44,939 nt of DNA from Bacilli bacterium. Its GTDB lineage: Bacteria; Bacillota_I; Bacilli_A; RFN20; CAG-826. Shown piece after piece: positions 35,255 through 43,278 of the stretch. Every line of letters starts with the position of its first letter. The stretch's first letter is position 1. The notes beneath the pieces were generated by a model that was given only the letters and a program-made list of their open reading frames with translations, was not told the origin of the DNA and did not search any database. Location of the stretch: the NCBI GenBank assembly GCA_017502465.1, contig JAFVUY010000130.1, positions 1 to 44,939 of the forward strand, written 5' to 3'. The position numbers and the translations under genes are program-made.

Positions 35255-36706
35255 TTAGTCTTTAGATGTAATAATTAAGCAATTATAGACTTGTCTAGAT
35301 TGGTTAAGACTATAAGTTCCATAATCAGAACTTCTAACAGTTACTTGATAGTCTGAATTAGTGTTTAAGTTTCTAGTAATTAATGAGGTGGATCCGCCTC
35401 CATCAAAGTTCATCGCATCATAGCAATTAATCTCTCTCATGAATTGAGCGAGTTCAGGAAGAGAAACTCCATAACCGTCTTCGTTTGAACTACTAGTTCC
35501 TCCATATCTAAGTCCTTCAACTGCAACGATAACTAATTTGCCATCATCTTTGATTCCAACAGAGCTTCTTGGAACTCCTGTCGCCTGAGCGCCATTAGAG
35601 TTTTCTAAGCTTAATGTAGGAGCGATATTTCCGTTTTCAATCAAAGATTGTCGTCCGCCAATAATGTTTTGATAGCCATCGAATTTAGAGTCGTCATTTC
35701 CGATTACATAACCAACATAATCTCCAACATTAATAACTTCTTCTAAACCGTTTTTCATAAACAAATATGCATATCCATCAACTGTGTCATCCGTGTAAAC
35801 GCGGTTTCCATCACATTCCCATCTCTCGATGACTTTTCCATGGTTAATCGTATATTGTCCTTCTTCCATTTCGATAACATAACAAATATCACCAATACCT
35901 GGATTGACACCTAAATTAACTGGTTGATTTACAAAAGTATAATCTGCTGTTGGTTTATTAACGCCGTTTTTAAGATTTAATTCTAAATTGCCACTTAAAT
36001 CGTGGACTATTTTATCTTCTCCTGCATATTTAATTTTTAGATGGAATTTGGACTTGATTGTGTTTTCAACACTTTCATTTTCAACAATAGGTGCAATTCT
36101 TGCATGTCCTTTGCCTGTTCCTAATAACATAGGCATACTTGCAGGTATATCTGCGTCTAAATTTTTATAATCATAAATACCTTTATCGTTATGACCGGCT
36201 TTAATAATTTGATAATCTTTGATGTAAGCGTTCACGCTTGTGCCACCTCTTGCAAAAAAGTCTGCATTAATTCCCGCGATTACATCTATTCCTTCATTTT
36301 GATTTTCAAAAGAAGTCATTTGAGAATATAAAGTTTGAGACGCTCCAACAGAATAATTGGTTCTAATATCTGCTTTTGATAAATCAACTTCTACTGTTGA
36401 AGCTTTAACCTTTTTGCCGTTTTTAAGATTAAAAGAATAATTAATTAAAGCAACACCTTCGCTTAATTCTTCATTTAATGTGACATCTAAAGATGTCTCA
36501 TCAAATAATGTAGGAGTGTATTCTCCTAAAGAAGGGATAATCTCTTGATATAAATCATTGCTTAAAAATTCTTCTGGACGAGGATCAACATAAATACTTT
36601 CTTCGCTACTATTGCTCTCGCTATCGGGGGTTGATTCATTATTAGGAGAACCGCACGCAGTAAGGAGAAGAGTAAACAAAGTTAATAAATAAAAAGGTTT
36701 TTTCAT
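35255..36706 (-). CDS. Lipoprotein phosphodiester glycosidase (NAGPA/DUF2233 family)
   Basis: The 483-residue protein has lipobox LTAC with C18 and a Ser/Glu-rich linker to about 48. The NAGPA domain shows GINADFF (145-151), IGGRQSLIENG (349-359), PRSSVGI (379-385) and the hallmark NFDGGGSTSL (433-442). The family founder, the human uncovering enzyme, hydrolyses the GlcNAc-1-phospho-6-mannose diester; bacterial members are predicted to cut sugar-1-phosphodiesters of polysaccharides or surface polymers. Outside the cell it could cooperate with the two metallophosphoesterase lipoproteins of this window to take off phosphosugar decorations. AGGAG overlaps the end of the upstream esterase gene, which stops 2 bases earlier, so both are one operon. 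Confidence 0.88.
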   Translation of the reverse strand: MKKPFYLLTLFTLLLTACGSPNNESTPDSESNSSEESIYVDPRPEEFLSNDLYQEIIPSLGEYTPTLFDETSLDVTLNEELSEGVALINYSFNLKNGKKVKASTVEVDLSKADIRTNYSVGASQTLYSQMTSFENQNEGIDVIAGINADFFARGGTSVNAYIKDYQIIKAGHNDKGIYDYKNLDADIPASMPMLLGTGKGHARIAPIVENESVENTIKSKFHLKIKYAGEDKIVHDLSGNLELNLKNGVNKPTADYTFVNQPVNLGVNPGIGDICYVIEMEEGQYTINHGKVIERWECDGNRVYTDDTVDGYAYLFMKNGLEEVINVGDYVGYVIGNDDSKFDGYQNIIGGRQSLIENGNIAPTLSLENSNGAQATGVPRSSVGIKDDGKLVIVAVEGLRYGGTSSSNEDGYGVSLPELAQFMREINCYDAMNFDGGGSTSLITRNLNTNSDYQVTVRSSDYGTYSLNQSRQVYNCLIITSKD

Positions 36707-36708
36707 AA

Positions 36709-37548
36709 TTATTTTTCTCCTTTGATTAAAGAAAATAAGAAGTCGCTAGCTTCATCCACCCAAACTCGGTTATTGATTGCGTCTAGGTGTTCATTATTAA
36801 ATTCATGATAAACCCCACGGGTGTATAACGAGCCTCCGTGATGTCCAACTTCAAAAATGTGAGATAGATATTTAACGTTATTTCTTTTAAGCGCTTCTAT
36901 CATTTCAAAAGTATTTTTAGGTGGGACAACTGTGTCAGTTAAGGTTGTAAAAATATATGTAGGTGGATAATCATTTGTGACATGCTTTTCGATTGATAAT
37001 TTATCCATCAATTCTTTTTCTTTGTTTGTGATAATGTCGCGAGTTTCTAAATGAGAAAATTCTCCAACATTAATAACAGGATAGGCTAAAACAATGCCTA
37101 AAGGTTTTAAGTTAGAAACATCTAAACCTAGTTCTTCTCCTAGTTCTTTATAATATAAAGAATAAGAACCAGCAAGATGTCCTCCTGCGGAAAAACCAAT
37201 AAGAGAAATATTATCATCGGTGATATCAAAATCTTTTTGATGTTCTCTTAAATAATTCATAAAGAAAGCGAGCTCTTTATGAGGGGTTGGATATTTTTGT
37301 TTGCAAGTATATCTTAATACAAAAGTATTAAAACCTTCGCATATAAACCTTAAGGCAATAGGAAGGGCTTCTCTATCAGAGCAATACCCATACCCACCTC
37401 CAGGAATAATCATTAAAGCAGGTCTAGGATATCTTTCACCTGTGAATTTCGCATAATCCATGTAATCAGAAATACAACACTCTAAATATGCGGAGGAGTG
37501 TTTAAAATCATCTGATAAATCTTTAATAAAAAGTTTTTGAGTTTTCAT
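36709..37548 (-). CDS. Alpha/beta-hydrolase esterase, cytoplasmic
   Basis: The 279-residue protein has the oxyanion-hole motif IPGGGYG (48-54), nucleophile elbow GFS120AGGH, and likely catalytic D205 (TLTD) and H236 (VGHHGG). It matches the acetyl-xylan-esterase-like BD-FAE/Aes group that deacetylates or deferuloylates oligosaccharides. There is no signal peptide, so it acts after import. It heads a two-gene operon with the NAGPA lipoprotein. No Shine-Dalgarno sequence precedes the ATG; the upstream region is only A and T. Confidence 0.88.
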   Translation of the reverse strand: MKTQKLFIKDLSDDFKHSSAYLECCISDYMDYAKFTGERYPRPALMIIPGGGYGYCSDREALPIALRFICEGFNTFVLRYTCKQKYPTPHKELAFFMNYLREHQKDFDITDDNISLIGFSAGGHLAGSYSLYYKELGEELGLDVSNLKPLGIVLAYPVINVGEFSHLETRDIITNKEKELMDKLSIEKHVTNDYPPTYIFTTLTDTVVPPKNTFEMIEALKRNNVKYLSHIFEVGHHGGSLYTRGVYHEFNNEHLDAINNRVWVDEASDFLFSLIKGEK

Positions 37549-37675
37549 ATTTTTATTTTATTACTATTTATTATTATTAATATATATTTTTCCTTATTTA
37601 CATATTTAAACTTAATATTTGTGTATATTTTCTTACCAAACTATTAGATATTTTTTAGATAATATAAATAGAATT
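37549..37675. promoter_or_regulatory. Divergent promoter region, esterase operon and GH26-like gene
   Basis: This AT-rich 127-base spacer has TAAAAT ending 6 bases before the esterase ATG (minus strand) and TATAAA (37663-37668) ending 7 bases before the GH26-like ATG (plus strand). Neither start has a ribosome binding site. The composition makes TATA-like words frequent, so the elements are tentative. Confidence 0.35.
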
Positions 37676-39529
37676 ATGAAAAAGTTATTAAAAAGTTTTC
37701 TTTTATTTTCTTTATTAACAAGCGGTCTTGTCTCATGTAACGGGGGAGAACTTATGAATAATGATTTTAGACATGTCTACAAAGACATTTATGATGATCC
37801 TTCTAATAACATCACAAATAAGACTATTAAAGAAGCAAAAGTCTTTTACGATGAAGACTATATAGATGATTTCACAATTGAATTAAGCGATAAAAAAGAT
37901 ATTAAATACGAATTCAAAAGCGAAAACCATCTCCGCTTTGTCAATTCTAGTGATGGATACGCTTTAACTTTGCCAGATAAAGACGCTACTTTTGATTATT
38001 CTTTATCTTTATATAGAACAAGAACCACATTTAATGATTCTATCTTAACAATTTCTTATGAACATTCTTCCCCTTATGGAAATACTAAAACCGGTTGGGA
38101 AACTTATCTAAATGAATGGTTAATTAGATATATTGATAACCCTAAATTCTTAGAAGATAACAGTTTAGAGTATGTAAAACCCAAATCTAAAACCACTAAC
38201 AAAGAATTAAATTTAGAAATTCAAACTTTTTCTATATTAATTAAAGATAATGATGAGATATCTCATCCTTATTACAACATCTCAATTATTAGAAATAGAA
38301 AAGAGTATATCAAATTCTACCTATTAGTCCAAAAAAGTAAAACAAATAGATATGACGAACACATCAATATCGCTAAATCGTTCAGGATTATCGACGACTT
38401 TGGTAGAAGCTATCTACACACAGGTAGTTTAGAACTAAAAGAAAACCCTCTTTGGAATGAAGAAACTCGCAATTATTTTAATAAAATGAAAAACTTCAAT
38501 ACTTTTGATTTCGGTTTCTTTAGATTTTCCCTCCCAGGAGATAATGAACCTGAATTAAGAGACTCAACTATCCAAAAAGTTATTGATGACACGAAGTGGT
38601 ACAAAGACAATATGGATTATGATGTGGAAATCTTGCCCACCTACACCCATTTAGGTTTCTATGATAAAGATACATATTTCCCATACATGGCAACTTTTAA
38701 TCTTGCTCAAGGAAATGGATTTAATAACAAACCTGTTCTTCAATACACCCTCCAATACACAAGAAACAATAATAATGTTTCTATTTGGAACAAAGACAAT
38801 AACTTTACTCCTATCTATGATGTTATTAGAGGAAAATATGACGATTATTTTAGAGAGTTAGCAACTCAGCTTAGGGAATACCACAAACCAGTTTTGTTTA
38901 GATTAAATAACGAAATGAACACTGACTGGACTTCTTATTCTGGTATGATGTCTCTTCTTGATCCAGATATCTTTATTTTAGGTTGGAGAAGATTATACGA
39001 TATCTTTAATGAAATGAAAGTTTATAACTGCATCTGGATTTTTAATCCAGTCGCAGACACTTGCCCATATTCTTCTTGGAGCGAAGATATGTGTTATATG
39101 CCAGGAATTGATTATGTTCAAGCCTTAGGCGTGACACGTTATGAAATGCTTAATGACGGAGAAAATTATTTAACATTCGCTCAAGGATATGGAGAAACAA
39201 GTGCAATCTATAATAAAAACAAAAAAACCTGGGCAAATTACCCATGGATTATTTCTGAATTTGGATGCGGCTCAGGCGGAAGTAATTCAGGCGAACTCTA
39301 CCGCAACCAAGAACAGCAAGCTGCTTGGGTTAGACAAATGTTTGATTATTTCTCCAATAAAGAGAATTTGGATTGTATGAAACGTTATACAGGGGTCGTT
39401 TGGTTTAACTGTAACGACGTTGTAGGCGATTTGATTGAAAACGCCTTATATATCGACCCTGTCTTAACCGACACAGTCGCCGCCTTCAAAGAAGGCTTTA
39501 AGAAAATCAAAGATAAAAATTATTTATAG
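37676..39529 (+). CDS. Lipoprotein GH26-like endo-glycanase (mannanase type)
   Basis: Starting at ATG 37676 (an upstream in-frame ATG would bury the signal peptide) the protein is 617 residues with lipobox LVSC and C21. Residues 50-250 are beta-rich, probably a carbohydrate-binding region. Residues 275-610 form a barrel resembling GH26: VLFRLNNE413MNTDW corresponds to the acid/base block (usually H-E-M-N), and PWIISE528FG to the nucleophile strand. The usual His before the first Glu is Asn here. It would cut a beta-mannan or related backbone at the cell surface, fitting the alpha-galactosidase and deacetylases in the window if the substrate is a galactomannan-like polymer. Its stop directly abuts the convergent GNAT stop. 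Confidence 0.78.
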   Translation: MKKLLKSFLLFSLLTSGLVSCNGGELMNNDFRHVYKDIYDDPSNNITNKTIKEAKVFYDEDYIDDFTIELSDKKDIKYEFKSENHLRFVNSSDGYALTLPDKDATFDYSLSLYRTRTTFNDSILTISYEHSSPYGNTKTGWETYLNEWLIRYIDNPKFLEDNSLEYVKPKSKTTNKELNLEIQTFSILIKDNDEISHPYYNISIIRNRKEYIKFYLLVQKSKTNRYDEHINIAKSFRIIDDFGRSYLHTGSLELKENPLWNEETRNYFNKMKNFNTFDFGFFRFSLPGDNEPELRDSTIQKVIDDTKWYKDNMDYDVEILPTYTHLGFYDKDTYFPYMATFNLAQGNGFNNKPVLQYTLQYTRNNNNVSIWNKDNNFTPIYDVIRGKYDDYFRELATQLREYHKPVLFRLNNEMNTDWTSYSGMMSLLDPDIFILGWRRLYDIFNEMKVYNCIWIFNPVADTCPYSSWSEDMCYMPGIDYVQALGVTRYEMLNDGENYLTFAQGYGETSAIYNKNKKTWANYPWIISEFGCGSGGSNSGELYRNQEQQAAWVRQMFDYFSNKENLDCMKRYTGVVWFNCNDVVGDLIENALYIDPVLTDTVAAFKEGFKKIKDKNYL

Positions 39530-40507
39530 TTAACCCATATCCGCATTATGGACATGGATAATACTATCTAAGTCTCTTTTCGTGTCCTCTATTGCTCCGA
39601 GAACATATCTAACTTTTTCTAATTCGTTTAAGGATTCAAAATAGTTTTTATCAAAGTCATTAAAATCTAAATACTCAATTACCTTTGGATAATTAATTAT
39701 TTTATACATCGCATAATTAATCTTAATGGTCTCATCTACATATTTATCTAGGCCATTTTTAATGTCATCATAAGAACCAAGTATTTCGAATTCATCATAG
39801 TCTTCTTTTAAAGCATCGATAATATCTTTAATGTGTTCTTTTTGATAAATAAGTTCAGTGATACACTTATCATCTTTAATAGAGTAATAGCCCACTACTT
39901 CATCTTCTTTTTTAAGTAAATAAGGCAATCCATTCCAAGAAGAAATAACATCATAAAAATTAAAAATATCTCTTTTTGCTATTTGGCTTGATTGATTGTA
40001 TAAGGATAAGCATTTAGAAATATTATCTAAATCATTTTTATTTAAAATCTCACTTTTAATTACCTTTTTGCAGTCTTTTCCAATCTTTTTATGAATTTTA
40101 AAAGCATAAACTAGACCAGCATTTTCAAAACCAAAGAGGTTATATCTTTCCCTTTTTCCAGATAAAACAAGTAAATCAAAAAAAGAATCACAGTGTGACA
40201 TAACTTCGCTCATAAGCTTATAAAAATATCCTTTTCCGCGATGCTCTTTTAAAGTAGTAACTCCTCCAACCATTGCAGCGTTCAATATCTTATCTTTTCT
40301 TTTTAATGTGAATGGATAAACGCCTATTGACGCGACTAATTGGTTAGATAAAAATAATCCGAAATGGATTTGATCTTTGTTATATTTGGAATAATATTTA
40401 GGAAGAATTGTCTCAAATTTTTCACTTTCCTTTACGAAATTAAAGCCATCGTTCATGACTTTAAGTAAGGTAGTAAATTCTTCTTTTTTTAATTTTCTAA
40501 TTTCCAT
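39530..40507 (-). CDS. GNAT-family N-acetyltransferase (Eis-like)
   Basis: The 325-residue protein has an N-terminal GNAT fold with the acetyl-CoA loop in VTTLKEHRGKGYFYKL (83-98) and a long second half (150-325) that could be the second acyltransferase-like domain of Eis-type proteins. The acceptor is unknown. It follows the 116-residue repeat protein, starting two bases after that gene's stop without its own binding site, so the three genes 41464 to 39530 look like one operon. Confidence 0.82.
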   Translation of the reverse strand: MEIRKLKKEEFTTLLKVMNDGFNFVKESEKFETILPKYYSKYNKDQIHFGLFLSNQLVASIGVYPFTLKRKDKILNAAMVGGVTTLKEHRGKGYFYKLMSEVMSHCDSFFDLLVLSGKRERYNLFGFENAGLVYAFKIHKKIGKDCKKVIKSEILNKNDLDNISKCLSLYNQSSQIAKRDIFNFYDVISSWNGLPYLLKKEDEVVGYYSIKDDKCITELIYQKEHIKDIIDALKEDYDEFEILGSYDDIKNGLDKYVDETIKINYAMYKIINYPKVIEYLDFNDFDKNYFESLNELEKVRYVLGAIEDTKRDLDSIIHVHNADMG

Positions 40508-40509
40508 AA

Positions 40510-40860
40510 TTAAGAATTAACCGCGAACATAATGGCGATTAAGGCAAGGAGTTGTGTTCTCGAAAGAAAACCATCTAATTGATATAAGATACCACCAGAA
40601 AAATCTTTAATATAACGATTATCAAATCTCGCAATTACTCTATAAGAAAATTCTTTGACTTCGTTTTGGGTAACAAATAAAAGGGTTCTACCCCCAAAGT
40701 CTTTAATTCGATCGTTTTCCAAAACAAAAAGGGTTCTGCCTACAAAATCGCAGACTTTATTTCCATTAATTTTATATCTAATACGCCCAGAGAACTCTTT
40801 AATATAGTCTCCGTCTATTGTTAATAAAACTTGTCCCGAAAATTCTTTTAAATACGCCAT
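40510..40860 (-). CDS. Six-fold 16-residue repeat protein with C-terminal hydrophobic tail
   Basis: The 116-residue protein consists of six consecutive 16-residue units (3-98), each like YIKEFSGRIRYKINGN or RIKDFGGRTLLFVTQN, with consensus aromatic/charged-Ile-Lys-Asp/Glu-Phe-Ser-Gly-Arg then a hydrophobic strand and Asn/Asp-Gly turn. Residues 99-116 (LSRTQLLALIAIMFAVNS) form a single hydrophobic tail that could anchor it. There is no signal peptide. The units predict a beta-hairpin solenoid. I cannot name a function; similar repeats exist in small Bacillota proteins. It lies 4 bases after the zinc-ribbon protein gene, without a binding site of its own. Confidence 0.72.
   Translation of the reverse strand: MAYLKEFSGQVLLTIDGDYIKEFSGRIRYKINGNKVCDFVGRTLFVLENDRIKDFGGRTLLFVTQNEVKEFSYRVIARFDNRYIKDFSGGILYQLDGFLSRTQLLALIAIMFAVNS
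40567..40854 (-). repeat. Six tandem 48-base coding units
   Basis: These encode the 16-residue repeats of the 40510 protein. Units are diverged at the DNA level, so the array is old and not a fresh slippage product. Confidence 0.75.
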
Positions 40861-40864
40861 AAAA

Positions 40865-41464
40865 CTAAATTATTTGGTGTTCATTCCCTTCTGACCCAAA
40901 CCCGATTTTAACCGAGCCGTCAAATACGCTAATTTCTACCCATACATTTTTTCCGTTTGGTAATTTACCATATAGGTGTCTATTAAAAAAGCTTGAATCG
41001 TGTATTTTATTTTCAACAGAGAGATAACCTTTAAATCCGTTGTAAACAAGAACTGTATAACCATCGCAATTCCTTACACGAACCTTTGATGTTATTAAAA
41101 AGGCAACCCAAAAAGAAAAAGAAAGTAATAATAGCATGGAAGCGATTGGCATTAATACAAAATAAACATCTTTTGTGTAATAAACCCACTCCTGACTGTA
41201 AGAATAATATACAGCTTCTAAATCTGTATTCATAAGAATTATGACGATAATTTCAAATACTAGAAAAGCTAAAAAAATAAAAAATAAAATTATTTTTTCA
41301 AAACGTAATTTCTTTTTCCATTCATTTACCCATTGTGGTTGTCCGATATTAGAAAAATCATTTGTTTTAATATCGTTATTATTAATTGGATAACCACAAT
41401 GTGGGCACGCTTTAGCGGCGGAACTTATTTCTTTATTGCATTCAGGGCATTTAATTAATGACAT
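40865..41464 (-). CDS. Zinc-ribbon membrane protein
   Basis: From ATG 41464, with GAGGAA 7 bases upstream, the protein has 199 residues. C6-x2-C9 and C20-x2-C23 make an N-terminal zinc ribbon; two membrane helices follow at about 50-74 and 95-122, then a soluble beta-rich tail (125-199) ending EHQII. Cytoplasmic zinc ribbon and tail imply a small regulatory or chaperone-like membrane protein; the family is not recognised further. It is the first gene of the operon with the repeat protein and the GNAT enzyme. A second zinc-ribbon/2TM protein sits at 3687 but shares only the architecture. Confidence 0.75.
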   Translation of the reverse strand: MSLIKCPECNKEISSAAKACPHCGYPINNNDIKTNDFSNIGQPQWVNEWKKKLRFEKIILFFIFLAFLVFEIIVIILMNTDLEAVYYSYSQEWVYYTKDVYFVLMPIASMLLLLSFSFWVAFLITSKVRVRNCDGYTVLVYNGFKGYLSVENKIHDSSFFNRHLYGKLPNGKNVWVEISVFDGSVKIGFGSEGNEHQII

Positions 41465-41531
41465 ATTTTTATTCCTCAAATTAATGGTATCATAATTATC
41501 CTAAAAAGTATCATTTAATAACGACTTTCAC

Positions 41532-41559
41532 TTGAACTTAAAAATAATAGTTTCATAAT
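41532..41559 (+). promoter_or_regulatory. Promoter of the 41567 transporter gene
   Basis: TTGAAC (41532-41537) and CATAAT (41554-41559) are 16 bases apart and end 7 bases before the ATG at 41567. RNA would start at or next to the ATG; no ribosome binding site is visible between them. Confidence 0.5.
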
Positions 41560-41566
41560 AGTAGTT

Positions 41567-42871
41567 ATGGTTTTAACGATTATTATTGCCTCAATTATAT
41601 TCTTATTAATCGCGATAAGTGCGTTCTTATTCCCAACTTTGAAGATTAAAAGAATAAGATTTGATACATATTGGGTAATCGCATTAATAGGGGCAATTAT
41701 ATTACTTATTAGCAATTTATCCCCTATTAATAAAGTAATTGATTCTTTATTTTCTAATAGTGAAGTTAACCCTATCAAAATATTAATTTTATTTTTCTCA
41801 ATGACTATTATGTCCATATATTTAGACGAACTTGGCTTTTTTAAATATCTTGCCACTAAAGCGGCAAAAATATCTAAATCATCTCAATATGGGCTATTTT
41901 TGATTGTCTATGGATTGACCGCGATTTTAACAATATTCACATCTAACGACATAGTCATATTAACACTTACACCTTTTATTATTTTCTTCTGTAAGAATAG
42001 CGATATAGATCCGCTTCCATATTTAATGGGAGAATTCGCTGCCGCTAACACGTGGTCTATGATGTTAATGATCGGAAATCCTACAAATATATATTTAGCG
42101 ACTAGTAACTCTATAACCTTTTTAGATTATTTCAAAATAATGTCTGTCCCTACTATTATTTCTGGCGCTATACAACTATTGATTATCTTTGCTATATTTC
42201 ACAAAAAATTAGCAAAGAAGATAAATAAAGTACAGTTAGAAGAAACAAAATTAAACAACAAATTAGATGTAATAATTGGATTGGTTCATCTATCTATTTG
42301 TTTAATCTTTTTAGTTATTTCTTCTTATATTCATATTGAGATGTATCTCATCTCTTTAATTGCGATGATTTCATTAATTGTTAGCTCTTTAATTATTAGA
42401 ATTATTACCAAATCTCATTTTGAATACATAACTCATTCTTTTAAAAGATTACCTTATGCATTAATCCCATTTTTCTTATCCATGTTTGTGATAGTAGTGT
42501 CATTTATTACTCAGGGTGTATCCACTCATTTCTCATCATTTTTAAATCTAATGAATCCAATATATTCATATGGAATATCTTCGTTTTTGATGTCTAATGT
42601 TATGAACAATATTCCTATGTCGATATTTTATTCTTCTTTAACATCTTCTTTAGAAGGTTTAAATCAAACAAAAGCAATTTATGCTTCTATAATTGGTTCA
42701 AATATAGGAGCTTTATTTACTCCTTTAGGCGCTTTAGCGGGTTTAATGTTTTCTTCCCTAGTAAGAAAAAAAGGAGTGAGATTCTCCTTCCTTGATTTCT
42801 TTAAATATGGGGTATTGATTTCAATACCAACATTATTTGTTTCTTTAATTACTTTGTCGTTAACTTTGTAA
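41567..42871 (+). CDS. ArsB/NhaD-type (ion transporter superfamily) membrane transporter
   Basis: The 434-residue protein has ten to twelve hydrophobic helices. TSNDIVILTLTP (125-136) with GNPTN (170-174) in the first half, and SNVMNNIP with GSNIGALFTPLGALAG in the second half, are the paired re-entrant-loop motifs of the IT superfamily, which includes ArsB arsenite and NhaD sodium/proton carriers and dicarboxylate carriers. The substrate cannot be told. No ars genes or regulators are nearby. It is transcribed divergently from the zinc-ribbon operon and appears monocistronic, with a terminator near 43112. Confidence 0.85.
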   Translation: MVLTIIIASIIFLLIAISAFLFPTLKIKRIRFDTYWVIALIGAIILLISNLSPINKVIDSLFSNSEVNPIKILILFFSMTIMSIYLDELGFFKYLATKAAKISKSSQYGLFLIVYGLTAILTIFTSNDIVILTLTPFIIFFCKNSDIDPLPYLMGEFAAANTWSMMLMIGNPTNIYLATSNSITFLDYFKIMSVPTIISGAIQLLIIFAIFHKKLAKKINKVQLEETKLNNKLDVIIGLVHLSICLIFLVISSYIHIEMYLISLIAMISLIVSSLIIRIITKSHFEYITHSFKRLPYALIPFFLSMFVIVVSFITQGVSTHFSSFLNLMNPIYSYGISSFLMSNVMNNIPMSIFYSSLTSSLEGLNQTKAIYASIIGSNIGALFTPLGALAGLMFSSLVRKKGVRFSFLDFFKYGVLISIPTLFVSLITLSLTL

Positions 42872-43025
42872 CTATTTCATTAAATAATGTGAATACTTCA
42901 GCCCATATAAAGTAGGTTTTTCTTTAAAACAGGCGAAAACAAATTTCTAGCCAATAATTCATTACTTCATCTTTATTATCATTCATGCTAAATTTACCTT
43001 CTTCTTTAAAAGTTTTAAGCTTGGT
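42849..43025 (-). pseudogene. Possible decayed coding fragment
   Basis: On the minus strand one frame reads 33 residues (including FKEEGKFSMNDNKDEVMNYW), a TAA at 42926-42924, then 24 more residues (including RKTYFIWAEVFTLFNEI) to a TAA at 42851-42849, overlapping the 3' end of the transporter gene. The residue composition looks protein-like, as in a gene broken by a nonsense change and truncated upstream (TAG at about 43030). No family is recognised and chance cannot be excluded. Confidence 0.25.
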
Positions 43026-43278
43026 TTCCTAGTTAAAATATATATGGTGAAAACGCTTTGTGATGCAGAGTGTTTCACGCCTTATCCTGTTTCTAAAAAA
43101 TAATAATTATATGTCACAAATTCGAAATAATTTTTAATTTGAGACACATTTTTTTGTAGAAATCGTTTTTGTTTATCAGCTTTGTTTACAGAACGTAATA
43201 AAATTTACACCTAAAGAAGTTAACTGAAAATGCATTTTATCATACTCATACTTAACACTTATTGTGCTTGTACTCTTA
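42872..43278. other. 407-base gene-poor spacer
   Basis: Apart from the possible gene remnant (to 43025) and the terminator at 43112-43155, it contains an imperfect hairpin at 43047-43078 (GTGAAA...TTTCAC with CGCTT/GAGTG inner pairing, then GCCTTATCC). This could be a small structured RNA or a remnant of a mobile element end. No open reading frame with a binding site was found on either strand. Confidence 0.4.
43112..43155 (+). terminator. Probable rho-independent terminator
   Basis: TGTCACAAATT (43112-43122) pairs with AATTTGAGACA (43136-43146) with a single mismatch, followed by CATTTTTTTG. It lies 240 bases downstream of the transporter stop on the same strand. Confidence 0.6.

Noticed and set aside
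41515..41856. Minus-strand open frame opposite the start of the transporter
   Set aside because: It lies antisense to conserved membrane segments of the transporter; its hydrophobic Ile/Asn composition is what an antisense reading of such AT-rich codons gives.
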